Shown piece by piece: positions 44,950-55,200 of a stretch of 64,000 nt of DNA. Each line of letters opens with the position of its first letter. Positions within the stretch are counted from its first letter, which is position 1. Under the pieces are notes generated by a model. It did not search any database, was not told where the DNA came from, and saw only the letters and a list, made by a program, of their open reading frames with translations. The DNA is from Aliiglaciecola sp041538045 (GTDB lineage Bacteria; Pseudomonadota; Gammaproteobacteria; Enterobacterales; Alteromonadaceae), in contig NZ_JBGOSE010000001.1 of assembly GCF_041538045.1 (NCBI RefSeq), positions 756,188-820,187 on the forward strand. Reading direction: 5' to 3'. The position numbers and the translations under genes were made by a program.

Positions 44950-46179
44950 TTAAACGGTTCTCGTGGCAAGTGCTGGCGGGATCTTAGCTGCTTTTTGGGC
45001 TGGACCGAACACCGCAATTTGGCCTACCATCCACAGGACTATCATCCCCGCGGGTATGAAATACCAATCCAATGCATTTAAGCTAAACATTTCCACTAAC
45101 AGCATATTTAACGCAACTGTTAGCACTGCACCTAAGATGACACCCACAGTGCTGATTAAAAAGTTTTCAATCATAAAGTAACGAACAATTAAACCTTGGC
45201 TTGCTCCTAGTGCGCGGCGGGTACCAATTTGTTTTTTACGACGATTTACGCTAAAACTGGCTAAACCAACAATCCCCAAACCGGTTACTATAGTCAGTAT
45301 AACCATGGTCGTCGATAGTATTTTTATCATGGCAGTGTCACCGCGATAACTGCGTTCTCGGGTTTCCTGTACTGTGCGCATACCGCGAATAATCCGTTGT
45401 TTATTTGATGAGGCTAAGGCCTCTTCGATAATCGGCATGATTCGATCGCGCTGCCCAGCTTGGGCGCGGATATAGTAGCGGTTAGATTCGAATCCGGTTA
45501 TTTCAGGGGTTAACACTGTGTGTTCTAAATCATCCCAACCTACCCAAGGTGCTTGAATTTTATCTACTATCCCTTTAACGATCATGGGCTCTGTTTGACT
45601 AATATAAATGGTTTTTCCTACCACATTTTGATAAGGGATATCTGGAAACAACGACTCTGCCAGCACTTTGGTGATCAATACATTGTCTGGCCAATCTCTA
45701 AGTCCAGGTTGTCGCCATCGAACGTCTATGGGGAGAAAGTTTTCTCCGGCAATTACTTCCAGATCTAAAGCCTCGGTAGCGTGTTCATCCACCATGTAAA
45801 TAGCCGCACCTTGGGTTTCTTTTTCTTCCCCAGGTTCAGTTTGAAAACTCATCGACCAGCCACCGCCACTAACGGGAATGGCATTAATTTGTATTGCATC
45901 TAACACCCCAGGGGTATTTCTTATTAGTTCTAAATCATTAAACGCTGTGCTTTTAGGATCAAAACCATCACCAAACCCCGTGGTAGTTAGGTAGAAACTA
46001 TTGATCTCGTCGATACCACTATCTCGTTCGATACGCTGTGCCCGTTCAAGAATAATAAAAATTGAATTCACCACTATTGTCATAGTGACCGCTATTTGTA
46101 TGGCAATTAAAATTGCCCCTACTTTATTACGCATCAAGGCACGAAATATTGGACCGATTTCCCATTGATTAGAGCTCAT
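44950..46179 (-). CDS. MacB/FtsX-type ABC exporter permease (second permease)
   Basis: The 409-residue protein has an N-terminal membrane segment (about 18-40), a periplasmic domain (about 45-280) and three C-terminal membrane segments with the FtsX motif GLASFSVNRRKKQIGTRRALGASQG near residue 305. It is the last gene of a four-gene exporter operon and pairs with the preceding permease in a likely heterodimer with the ATPase. Substrate is unknown; similar systems export antimicrobial peptides, lipids or siderophores. Confidence 0.85.
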   Translation of the reverse strand: MSSNQWEIGPIFRALMRNKVGAILIAIQIAVTMTIVVNSIFIILERAQRIERDSGIDEINSFYLTTTGFGDGFDPKSTAFNDLELIRNTPGVLDAIQINAIPVSGGGWSMSFQTEPGEEKETQGAAIYMVDEHATEALDLEVIAGENFLPIDVRWRQPGLRDWPDNVLITKVLAESLFPDIPYQNVVGKTIYISQTEPMIVKGIVDKIQAPWVGWDDLEHTVLTPEITGFESNRYYIRAQAGQRDRIMPIIEEALASSNKQRIIRGMRTVQETRERSYRGDTAMIKILSTTMVILTIVTGLGIVGLASFSVNRRKKQIGTRRALGASQGLIVRYFMIENFLISTVGVILGAVLTVALNMLLVEMFSLNALDWYFIPAGMIVLWMVGQIAVFGPAQKAAKIPPALATRTV

Positions 46180-46189
46180 GGTCTTCTCC

Positions 46190-47506
46190 TTATTGACTTT
46201 TTAACTGGCTGGCAGGGGCAATATTGCAGGCTCGCCATGTGGGATACATACCCGCTAAAATACTTGATATTAGTGCCAGTAAAATAGCGCTGATCATCAT
46301 CGTTAAGTCCAATCCAACTAAGTGTTGTACAAATTCGCCATACAAGGATTTAATCCCTTCTAATCCAAGGTAAGCTAAGCCTAACCCCAAGATCCCACCG
46401 GCTACGCCAATACAAGCAGTTTCCACTAAATGTTGAATAAACAAATCGGTTTTAGATGCGCCTACTGCTCTGCGTAAGCCTATTTCAGAGGCTTTTCCGG
46501 TAAATTTAGCCAGTAGTAAACCTATGGTGTTGAGTAAACAAACTAACAAAAACATAAAGGACACCCACATCATGATCTGTGCATCGTCGGCAACGACTTG
46601 TTGATTTTCCATCCACTGCATCACGTTAGAGAGGCGGTTGTTTAGTGGTCGCGCAAATCGGCCAAGTGATTTTTGCTCATTAACATAGTTGTTTAAAAAG
46701 TCCATATATTGGGCTTTTTCATTGTCGTTTCTTAGTTCAACCCACATTTGATAGTTAACACATTCGGATTGCAAAAATGCAGTAAAACCTTCTCCTTCAG
46801 GGGTTTTCCAACAATTGGTATTGCCACCGTTGGTTAACTCTAATTCCTGTTTCATGTAAAACGGCATAAAGACTTCTTCCGTTTCGTCAAAAGCCCCGGT
46901 GGTGACATCATAGAAACGCGGCACTAGCAGCCAATCGTCGAGAACTCCCACAACCCGAAAATTTTCACCGACAATACGGATAGTGCGGCCAACGGAGTTT
47001 TCACCTCCAAATACCCGTTCATTGGTGGCTTTGCTGATCACAACCACATAATCTCTGTTGTCATCGCTGCTGTCTGGCCAGCCACTACCATACAAAAAAG
47101 GTACATCAAACATCGGGAAAAAATCTGCAAAAGCTAAACGAATACTGGCCATAAAGGGTTTTTCATCTTGACCCTTAGGCTCAATGACACCGCCGGTGGA
47201 AGCCATCGCCGATTGTCGATAAGCTTTTTTGGCTTGCATTAAGTTGGTGGCCTCTGTCCAAGTAATTTGATCTGGTGGCTCATTCGGTTCCTGGGCCGGT
47301 TCAAACTGAGACCAACTGTCTAATTGCACATAAAAAAGTTGTTCACTTTTGTGGGGAATAGGATTGGCCGACATTAGGTAATTGACGGTTACCGTTGTCA
47401 TACTTGCACCAATACCAAGGCCAATAGCGGTGATCATCAAGGCACTCAAAATAGGATTACGTTTGATACTTTTTAACGCCAAACGAAGATAATAAGTAAA
47501 CATCAT
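46190..47506 (-). CDS. MacB/FtsX-type ABC exporter permease (first permease)
   Basis: This 438-residue permease starts YYLRLALKSIKRNPILSALM, a typical MacB-like start with one membrane segment, followed by a large periplasmic domain (about 45-310). Three C-terminal membrane segments hold the FtsX motif GKASEIGLRRAVGASKTDLF. It lacks its own ATPase domain, unlike MacB, and is encoded with a separate ATPase. It lies 10 bases from the second permease and 6 bases from the ATPase gene. Confidence 0.85.
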   Translation of the reverse strand: MMFTYYLRLALKSIKRNPILSALMITAIGLGIGASMTTVTVNYLMSANPIPHKSEQLFYVQLDSWSQFEPAQEPNEPPDQITWTEATNLMQAKKAYRQSAMASTGGVIEPKGQDEKPFMASIRLAFADFFPMFDVPFLYGSGWPDSSDDNRDYVVVISKATNERVFGGENSVGRTIRIVGENFRVVGVLDDWLLVPRFYDVTTGAFDETEEVFMPFYMKQELELTNGGNTNCWKTPEGEGFTAFLQSECVNYQMWVELRNDNEKAQYMDFLNNYVNEQKSLGRFARPLNNRLSNVMQWMENQQVVADDAQIMMWVSFMFLLVCLLNTIGLLLAKFTGKASEIGLRRAVGASKTDLFIQHLVETACIGVAGGILGLGLAYLGLEGIKSLYGEFVQHLVGLDLTMMISAILLALISSILAGMYPTWRACNIAPASQLKSQ

Positions 47507-47512
47507 TTGTCC

Positions 47513-48229
47513 TTAACCAATGGCAGTTTGATTGATTGCAACAATGCTGGAGTCAGGCGTGCCGGTTAGTTCACTTACTTGACCATCGCGGACATATATA
47601 TTGCGTTTAGCCTGTGAAGCTAAATGCTGATCATGGGTCACCATGACGATGGTGGTGCCTTGCTGATTAATTTCTTTCAGTAATTCCAAAACACTCAGTG
47701 CCATCTTGGTATCTAAATTACCTGTGGGTTCATCGGCAAGTAAAAACCGTGGGTTTCCGGCCAATGCACGGGCAATAGCCACACGTTGTTGTTGACCCCC
47801 TGAAAGCTGAGAGGGGAGGTGTTTCATACGATTAGCCAACCCCACTAACTCAAGACTTTCTTCGATGCGTTTTTTCCGTTGAGCACTCTTAAACCCTCGA
47901 TAGCGTAGGGGTACATCGACGTTGTCAAACAAATTTAAATCTGGAATCAGGTTAAAACTTTGAAAGATAAAACCAATTTTTTCATTTCTAAGTTGGCTAC
48001 GCTGTTTATCATTAAGATGGCTTACATTTTGACCGTCTAATTGATACGTGCCTCCTTCAAAGGTTTCTAATAAACCGGCGATGTTTAAAAACGTGGTTTT
48101 TCCTGAGCCAGAAGGGCCTGTAACGGCGACGAATTCTCCCTCGTCTACTTGTAAATTAAAATCACGAAGTGCATGAGTTTCAACTAGATCGGTTCGAAAT
48201 ACTTTTTTTACATCTGTCATGGTTAACAT
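47513..48229 (-). CDS. MacB/LolD-type ABC transporter ATP-binding protein
   Basis: The 238-residue ATPase has Walker A GPSGSGKTT, Q-loop, signature LSGGQQQRVAIARAL and Walker B FLLADEPTGNLD, typical of the MacB/LolD group, with the switch His in VMVTHDQHLA. AGGA lies 7 bases before the ATG at 48229. It sits between the adaptor gene and the two permease genes and should power the export complex. Confidence 0.92.
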   Translation of the reverse strand: MLTMTDVKKVFRTDLVETHALRDFNLQVDEGEFVAVTGPSGSGKTTFLNIAGLLETFEGGTYQLDGQNVSHLNDKQRSQLRNEKIGFIFQSFNLIPDLNLFDNVDVPLRYRGFKSAQRKKRIEESLELVGLANRMKHLPSQLSGGQQQRVAIARALAGNPRFLLADEPTGNLDTKMALSVLELLKEINQQGTTIVMVTHDQHLASQAKRNIYVRDGQVSELTGTPDSSIVAINQTAIG

Positions 48230-48318
48230 GTGCTTTCCTTATTCTTGTTCTAATTTTCTTTTAAATTTTTAGGGGCGGTAGTTTGTGAGCTTGTTCTCGC
48301 TATTCACTACCGAACCAA

Positions 48319-49617
48319 TTAATTGGTGATGAGTATTCGCTGGGCACCGTTAAATTGTTCTGTGCCTGATATGATGATGGTGTCTCCGGCATCGAGCCCC
48401 TGCATTATTTCGACGTTAGATAAGCTGCGAATACCTGTGGTAATAGTGGTTTTTTCAGCCATACCATTTTTGACACGGTAGGCAATTCGGCCACTACCAC
48501 TGTCTAAAAATTGTCCCCGTTGCACCATTAATACATCGGCTTTGCTTTCCATTAATATACGCGTGGTTAAGCGCTGATTTTGGCGCAATCCTTGGGGCTG
48601 TGTTAGAGCTTCTCCGGCTGCATTATGGGCGGCGAAACGCACTCTCCCGTTCACTTGATTGTTCTCAATTTCAGGTGAGATAGTGACTAGGGTGGCTAAA
48701 TGCGTCTCGCCATTGAAACTGACATGTGCTGGCATTCCTATTGCCAAGTCATCTGCGTAGCTTTCTGGAATATCAACCTCCAGTTCGAATTCTGATAAGT
48801 CCACAACGCTTAAAATAGGCTGATTTTGGGTTACTTGGTTTTTCTGTTGTACGGCTAAGTTACCGACGATGCCATTGACCGGGGAACGCATGGTTAATTC
48901 ATCAACCTTGCGAGTTAATTCTTCCACCAACAAGCTCTGTCTTGCCAATTGCAGTTGTTTAGTTTGAATTTCAAAGGCTAGGCTTTCTTGATTTAGTTGC
49001 GCATCTCGTACTGCATGTTGGTGGACGAGTTTTGCATTTTGTAAGTCATCTTGGGCTTTTTCGAAATCGATTTGACTAATCGAGTGGGTGGCATAGGCTT
49101 TATCTGCGCGACGTTTTTCCCGATCAGCGGCAGTCAGTGCAACTAGTGCCAGATCCACCGCCTTTTGATTTTCCAAGGCTTGTTTTTTGGCCTGTATTTT
49201 TTCCCTGTCTAACTCCATTTGCGAACGTTGCAAGCTGGACTCTTCTTGTTTTAGTTCATTGGTCAACGCTGGGCTGTCGATTAAAGCCAATACCTGATTA
49301 ATTTCAACTGAATCTCCAGCATCTACTTTGAAGGTAATCGTTCCTTGAGCAGGACTATAGAGTCTAGGGCTAACCGAGGCGACAACTCGCCCTTGCACCG
49401 ACAAATCTCTTACTAGGTCGCCTTTTTTAACTGTGCCAAGACGTAAGCGCTGAGCTGAAATGGAGTAGTCGGAGCTGGACCAGTTACTTAACGCTGGAGC
49501 TAAAGTGAAATAGCTAACAAGCAAGACAATGCTAATAACAATGATGATAACGAGGGGCTTTTTATTTTTCTTATTTGCCAGTACGACATCTTGTCCACTG
49601 GTATCTTCAATTTTCAT
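48319..49617 (-). CDS. HlyD/MacA-type periplasmic adaptor of the ABC exporter
   Basis: The 432-residue product has one N-terminal membrane segment (about 20-42) and a periplasmic adaptor fold: an N-terminal barrel half with YSPAQGTITFKVDAGDSVEINQVLALID, a long alpha-hairpin coiled coil (about 115-230), the returning lipoyl part LTMRSPVNGIVGNLAV, and beta-barrel and membrane-proximal domains. It should connect the ABC permeases to an outer-membrane TolC-like channel, not encoded here. It leads the four-gene operon. Confidence 0.88.
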   Translation of the reverse strand: MKIEDTSGQDVVLANKKNKKPLVIIIVISIVLLVSYFTLAPALSNWSSSDYSISAQRLRLGTVKKGDLVRDLSVQGRVVASVSPRLYSPAQGTITFKVDAGDSVEINQVLALIDSPALTNELKQEESSLQRSQMELDREKIQAKKQALENQKAVDLALVALTAADREKRRADKAYATHSISQIDFEKAQDDLQNAKLVHQHAVRDAQLNQESLAFEIQTKQLQLARQSLLVEELTRKVDELTMRSPVNGIVGNLAVQQKNQVTQNQPILSVVDLSEFELEVDIPESYADDLAIGMPAHVSFNGETHLATLVTISPEIENNQVNGRVRFAAHNAAGEALTQPQGLRQNQRLTTRILMESKADVLMVQRGQFLDSGSGRIAYRVKNGMAEKTTITTGIRSLSNVEIMQGLDAGDTIIISGTEQFNGAQRILITN

Positions 49618-49783
49618 GTTTTTTTCTCTGAAATTATTGGAACAATCAGAGAGTAAGTCGAGGGCTTAGCTGAAAAGGTTTAAATGATTTTAAAAAATAT
49701 TTTTAAACAAGTAATGCGAGAATAGATAACTAAGGTAAATAGCATAAAAAACTATGGGCAAATTTCGAAGCTCAGTTGAATAA

Positions 49784-49812
49784 ATACGGGTTCGTGTTTC
49801 ACGAGCCCGTAT
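49784..49812 (-). terminator. Terminator-like hairpin after the HMG-CoA reductase gene
   Basis: ATACGGGTTCGT (49784-49795) and ACGAGCCCGTAT (49801-49812) pair over 12 positions with one G-U, followed on the minus strand by TTTATT. An outer CTCAG/CTGAG pair can extend it. It lies 28 bases beyond the stop codon of the HMG-CoA reductase gene. Confidence 0.6.
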
Positions 49813-49839
49813 CTGAGTTTATGAATAACCTAATAAAAT

Positions 49840-51012
49840 TTAACGATTACGGCCCATTTTGTCATGGCTGCTAACCCAATGACCGGCAATGACCGCGCAG
49901 GCTAATGAGATGTCGCCAGCTAACACAGTTGCAGCAACGATTTCGGCGAATTTATTGGCTTTGTCTTTGCCAACGCAATCCAATAATTGTAAACACTCGT
50001 GTTGGGTGGGCAACCCGGTACCACCACCAAAGGTGGCCACTATTAACGAGGGGAGGGTGACGGCTAAATAAAAATCACCGTTATCAAGTAATTCATGGGA
50101 TAGCATACCAGCATGGGATTCAACCACATTGGCTTCATCTTGACCCGTGGCAATATATAATGACGCAATACCATTGGCCGAGTGAGGGCCATTATAAGCT
50201 GCACCGGCTAATTGAGCGCCGTTATTGGCCAGTGTGGTTGCTCCAGCTAACACTTTTGTATCCACGTTCATTACCCGCGCTAATACCTCTTTTTTCAATA
50301 CAATCTCGGCTATGACCCGTTTTCCTCTGGAGTGCAGCATATTTAAGTGGGAGTGCTTTTTATCTGTATCCATGTTGCCAGAAAGTAGATACATACACGG
50401 GATTGGAGAGTTGGCTTTAATCCATTCGCAGGCAACAAGGGTGGCTTTACCCACCATGTTTTGACCCGCAGCATCACCCGTTGTGTAGTTAAACCGTAAA
50501 TACTGAGTTTTTGCTACCGACCATTGTTGAATATGTTCTAATTTACCAACACTGGTTGTGGACTCGGACACCGCTTTTATGTGTTCGAAATTTTGCTCCA
50601 CCCATTGTCCAAAATCACGGGCTTGTCTGGCATCTTCAAAGATAAAGGCTGGGGCTCGCTGCATCCAGCCCTCTACTACTGTGGTTTTTACTCCGCCACA
50701 CTCATTAATTACTCGCATCCCACGACTGTAACTGGCTACTAAGGTACCTTCAGTGGTGGCAAGGGGAACATAAAATAACCCTTTGGCATTTTCACCATTA
50801 ATTTGCACGGGGCCGGCTATGCCCACTGGCATTTGCACGATACCAATAAAGTTTTCTACATTGCCCGGTAGAACCCCAGGGTCAATACTGAACTCACCTG
50901 TGTATTTCATATCGGCACCAGTTTTTTGTTTTAAAAACTGCCGACGAATTTTTGCCATTTCAACAGTGTGATCATTCTCTGGGTCACGGGGAATCCGAGT
51001 ATCTTCAGACAT
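49840..51012 (-). CDS. Class I HMG-CoA reductase
   Basis: The enzyme reduces HMG-CoA to mevalonate with NADPH. All class I catalytic residues can be matched: E88 in the ATTEG motif, K218 in TDKK, D292 in TGQDEAN and H383 in SSHDK near the C-terminus. Other family blocks are TGDAAGQNM, GATTLANNGAQLAG, PHSANGIAS, NVVESHAGML and GGGTGLPTQHECL. The 390-residue length is the soluble catalytic part only, without a membrane anchor. AGGA lies 9 bases before the ATG. No other mevalonate-pathway gene lies nearby, and gammaproteobacteria normally use the MEP pathway, so transfer from another lineage is likely; this is inference. Confidence 0.92.
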   Translation of the reverse strand: MSEDTRIPRDPENDHTVEMAKIRRQFLKQKTGADMKYTGEFSIDPGVLPGNVENFIGIVQMPVGIAGPVQINGENAKGLFYVPLATTEGTLVASYSRGMRVINECGGVKTTVVEGWMQRAPAFIFEDARQARDFGQWVEQNFEHIKAVSESTTSVGKLEHIQQWSVAKTQYLRFNYTTGDAAGQNMVGKATLVACEWIKANSPIPCMYLLSGNMDTDKKHSHLNMLHSRGKRVIAEIVLKKEVLARVMNVDTKVLAGATTLANNGAQLAGAAYNGPHSANGIASLYIATGQDEANVVESHAGMLSHELLDNGDFYLAVTLPSLIVATFGGGTGLPTQHECLQLLDCVGKDKANKFAEIVAATVLAGDISLACAVIAGHWVSSHDKMGRNR

Positions 51013-51114
51013 AGTAGCGTTCCTTTTTTATCGATGTGATGTAAACAGCGTGAAACCATGCTTCAATTAATACATAAATATGTCTATTTAGAAAGCTACC
51101 ATGTTATTTATTTG

Positions 51115-51693
51115 TTAATTTTTTAGTTCTGTCGATGCATTAGGTGTTTTTTTATTAGCAGAATTTGTTTTTCGTTTTAGTTTGTTATTAGTATCTCGAC
51201 TGTGACGAATAATTTCATCGGAATAAACTGTATCTTGCTGTTTTGCCATTCGGTCATATAAAAGCACGTTCACTGAGGCGGCTAAATTCATACAGCCTAT
51301 GGTGGGCACATATACAATATCGTCACACTGGTTAAGGATTGGTTGGGGAATTGAGCCGTCTTCAGGCCCAAATACATAAATTGCCTTTTCTGGATGTTGG
51401 AAGTGGGGTAGTGGTGTCGCTCCCTCTACCAATTCGAAGGCAATTTTTTGATAACCATCGGGTAAGTCGTCAAATATGTTTTCTTTGGCCGTTAACGGAA
51501 TGTGTGTCTGGGCATTTTTGGTATCTGTCGCAAACTGTTTAGCGCGCTCATAGCGCTTTCCAGTATAGACAATTGCTTCGCCAGCATAACAGCCTGAAGC
51601 GCGCAATACCGCCCCTACATTTGTTGGGCTTTTAGGATTAATGAGTCCGACAATGCAATGATTCGATTGATGTTGTTGTGCAGATTTGGCCAT
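51115..51693 (-). CDS. TrmH/SpoU-family RNA methyltransferase
   Basis: The 192-residue protein has the SPOUT-type knot motifs: NPKSPTNVGAVLRASGC near the start, YVFGPEDGSIPQPIL in the middle and CMNLAASVNVLLYDR as motif 3. The C-terminal tail is Lys/Asn-rich and probably disordered. It should use S-adenosylmethionine to methylate the ribose of an rRNA or tRNA; the target is not apparent. It is divergent from the TerB-like gene. Confidence 0.88.
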   Translation of the reverse strand: MAKSAQQHQSNHCIVGLINPKSPTNVGAVLRASGCYAGEAIVYTGKRYERAKQFATDTKNAQTHIPLTAKENIFDDLPDGYQKIAFELVEGATPLPHFQHPEKAIYVFGPEDGSIPQPILNQCDDIVYVPTIGCMNLAASVNVLLYDRMAKQQDTVYSDEIIRHSRDTNNKLKRKTNSANKKTPNASTELKN

Positions 51694-51767
51694 GTTTGAT
51701 TAGCAGATTATGATAGTTTGGGCTAGGATACTTTAGATTGGATTATAAAACACCATGGAGCAAGTTG

Positions 51768-52172
51768 ATGAGGTTTACTATATTTATTCAAGCTTTAGAC
51801 TTAGGTCAGTGTACAGATCAAATTCAACGTCAGGCGTTATTTGATATAGCACTTATGTTTGTGATGATTGACGGTGTCATTGATGAACAAGAAAGACGGT
51901 ATATGCAAGATTGGTTAGCAAAACTGGAGTGGTCTAGCGAAATCGATAAACTGGATTATTATGTGACCCTTGAGAAGAAAGTTATCGATGCGATTGCGGA
52001 GGATGAAATTGAAAACTTTTTAGCTCACCGCGCCAATCTATTGTCAGATACTGGAATGAAATTACAAGCTTTAAAATTGGCCGAGGATATCGCCCAAGCC
52101 GATGGTGAATTGGTTGCATCTGAAAAAGCAGCCATCGACTTTCTAATGGATAAATTAGCCGATAAACGCTAA
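51768..52172 (+). CDS. TerB-like protein
   Basis: This small acidic helical protein (134 residues from the preferred ATG at 51768) has the TerB/DjlA pattern of two helical repeats with metal-binding-like acidic motifs: MIDGVIDEQERRYMQ and AQADGELVASEKAAID. No signal peptide or membrane segment is seen. GGAG lies 7 bases before the ATG; a TTG at 51738 would add 10 residues. Family members are linked to tellurite resistance gene clusters, but none is present here, so the role is unknown. Confidence 0.72.
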   Translation: MRFTIFIQALDLGQCTDQIQRQALFDIALMFVMIDGVIDEQERRYMQDWLAKLEWSSEIDKLDYYVTLEKKVIDAIAEDEIENFLAHRANLLSDTGMKLQALKLAEDIAQADGELVASEKAAIDFLMDKLADKR

Positions 52173-52204
52173 CTGCTATGGGCTAAAGCTTTTAGCTGGT
52201 ATAT

Positions 52205-52237
52205 AGCCCTTAGCCCCGTTAACAGCCCTTAGCCCCG
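52205..52237. repeat. Short direct repeats between convergent genes
   Basis: AGCCCTTAGCCCCG occurs twice, at 52205-52218 and 52224-52237 (period 19), with a related inverted piece CTCTTAGGGC close by. A similar AGCCCTTAGCC sequence occurs after ligA near 34200. They lie between the convergent TerB-like and RND genes. Confidence 0.7.
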
Positions 52238-52282
52238 CGAGCAGTAATTAGCTCTTAGGGCACCGATTAACAGGCAGAGCTG

Positions 52283-55200
52283 TTAAGCACCAGTTACCTT
52301 AGCCACCAGTTGTTTACTATCCGCGATCATCTCTAAAGCATTGCGACGCAGTTTGAGTAACAATAGATAAGTTAACGGGACTAAGAACAAACTGGTAACG
52401 GTACTGAATATCAAACCGCCGATTATGGCAATCGCCATAGGAGAATAAGACGGCCCGTCTCCACCGATGCTAACGTCACCTAGGGCTAAAGGAACTAAGC
52501 CTAGCACTGTGGTAGAAACGGTCATCAAGATTGGCCGAACGCGAGTCAGGCAACCTTCAATAATCGCTTGTTGCACAGCGATGCCTTGATTCACTAACTG
52601 ATTAATTCGGTCAACCAGCACAATGCCATTGTTCACCACTATGCCCATTAAAATTAACATGCCGATCATGCCCATTACGGTCATGGGATTACCAGTAATT
52701 AAGAATGCCCAAAATACTCCGGTAAACGAGAATATCAACGACGTTAGTACCGAAGTAGGTAACAGTAAGGACTCAAAAAGAGCTGCCATGACAATATAAA
52801 TCATACACACGGCTAAGATCATATTTGTAATCATCACTCCTTCATCTTCATCTTGGCGCTGAAAACTGCCGTCTAACGCCCAAGAATAACCATTGGGGAG
52901 TTGCACATTAGCCATGATTGCTTCGATACGCTCTTGTGCTTCTTCAATGGTGAGATCACTTTCTAGGTTTGCACCAATACTTAAAGCGGTTTGTCTGCCG
53001 TCGCGTTGAATATGGGACATTCTTGGTTTCACTGTTAAATCAGCCAACATATCCAAAGTCACGTTTTGCTCAAGGTTTCTAAACACAATTAAGTTACGTA
53101 ATGCGTCAATGGAGGTTTGCAGGGTTTCATCGTAGAGCAAACGTATATCGATTTCGCCATTACTGGCATTTCTAAATGTACGTAGGTTTGAGCCTCGTAA
53201 CGCCGTACTAATAGTGTTTGCCACATCCTGAGTGTTTAATCCAAAACGAAAGGCTTTGTCTCGATCTATTTTTATTTGTAGCTCAAAATTTTGGCCATCT
53301 ATGTCTGCCTTAACGTCGGTTAAGCCTTCAACGCTTGTTAATACAGGCACGATATCATTGGCGATTTCCATTAAGGTTTCAGATGACTGTCCAAATAGTG
53401 ATATTTTGACTCCGCCACCACTGCCTTGGTCCCATTGAAAAGAGGGTTTTGCCCGTGCAAATGCAGGAAACTCATCTTTGATTAAGGTTTTAAGATCAGC
53501 AATTTTCATCGGGATATCATCTTCTAAGGTTAGGCCAGAAACGGCTTCTCCTGTGGTGAAATAGCTATACACCTGTTTAATATAAAATCGTTCTTTATTG
53601 GCATATAAATACTCCTCCATTTTAGCTACTGTCTTTTCCACTTCTTTGAGGTTGTAGTTTGCTTGCACATTATAATTCAACCAAATACGGCCATTGTTGC
53701 CATTGTTTTGTTCGTCGCTTTTTAACAGGGACATGGGGATCATAGTGCTTACTAGGATTAGTACTGCAATCAAAGCCGTTTTCCCTTGGTTTTTTAAGGT
53801 CCAGGTTAAGATTGACTCATACAAGTCTTTCATTTTTGACGGTTTTTGTTGTTTGGCTTTGGGTTTTATTTTTAACTTTGTAGTCAACAGCGGGATCAGA
53901 GTTTGTGCCAAAATGAGTGAGGCAAATAATGATATACAAATGGACACGGCAACATGCTCCAGAAACACCGTGATTTCTTCTTTGGCACCAACAATATTCG
54001 GTAAAAACACAATGGCAGTGGTGGCTGTACCTGCAATTACCGCCAAACTTACCAAGCCGACGCCTTTTTTAGTGGCTTCTACTGGATCAGGCTCGTCTTC
54101 ACGGGCCAGAAAAATACTTTCTGTAACGACCACCGCATTATCTACCAACATGCCCACTGCTAACATCAAGCCCATTAACGACAATATGTTGAGGGTGTAA
54201 CCTAAGAAATACATGCAGGCTAGAGTGATACAAATTGCAAAAGGCACAGACAATACCACCACAAGAGTGGTGGCGAGATTACGTAAAAATAAATACAACA
54301 CAATAATCGATAGCGCCGCGCCAATTAGCCCTGAATTCAACAAGTCTTGTAGGGATGTGGTGACTGAGTCGGCTTCATCATCCATGATAAATAAGTTGAT
54401 ACCATTAAAGGCAGTGCTGTTCCGTGCTTTTTCAATTTCTTGCATAACAGCATCGGATACTTCCACTAAATTGGCACCAGATTCACGAAAGATATTTAGA
54501 CCAATGGCATGGGTGCGATCTAAGTGGCGTCCTTCTTCGGCTCTAGGGGTTTCATATTTCACCGTGGCAATATCCATTAAACGCACATTGGGTTGAATAA
54601 TAAGATCTGCAATTTCCTGTTTACTACGGTATTCACCCACCGGGTTGACGGTGATTTTTTGCTCGAGATCAAAAAACTGGCCGGCAGTCATGGAAAAGTT
54701 GGCGTCTCTCAGGGTTTTTGTTAGTTTACCGGTATCAATGTGCAGCGCTGCAATACGTTGGGGATCCAATCGAATAGAAATTTGTTTTTTCTGAACGCCG
54801 TACAATTCGACTTTTGACACTCCCTTAATGCGCTCAATGGGCATCTTAAGATTGCGTTCTAGTAAGTCATAGGAATTGGATATATCGCGGTCACTAGATA
54901 ATCGCAGTTGAAAAACCGGCATATCGTTTAAATTAAATTTAAATACCAATACCCGTTCTACATCTTCTGGCAATAGGTGCCGAATGGCATCGATTTTCTC
55001 GCGAGCTTCAATGCTTTTAGCTTTAATATTGGTATCCCAATCAAAACGAATTTGAATTTCGGCATTATTCTCCGTAGAGCGGGAGCGTAGACGTTTAATC
55101 CCCGACATAGTCGCTAAGGCTTCCTCCACCGGTTGGGTGATCATTTTATCGATTTCCGCAGGAGTCGCATCTTTGTATGGCACTTGAACAAAAATTTCTG

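Noticed and set aside
53694..54596. Plus-strand open frames within the RND gene
   Set aside because: They are antisense to a conserved RND protein and show no recognisable domain.
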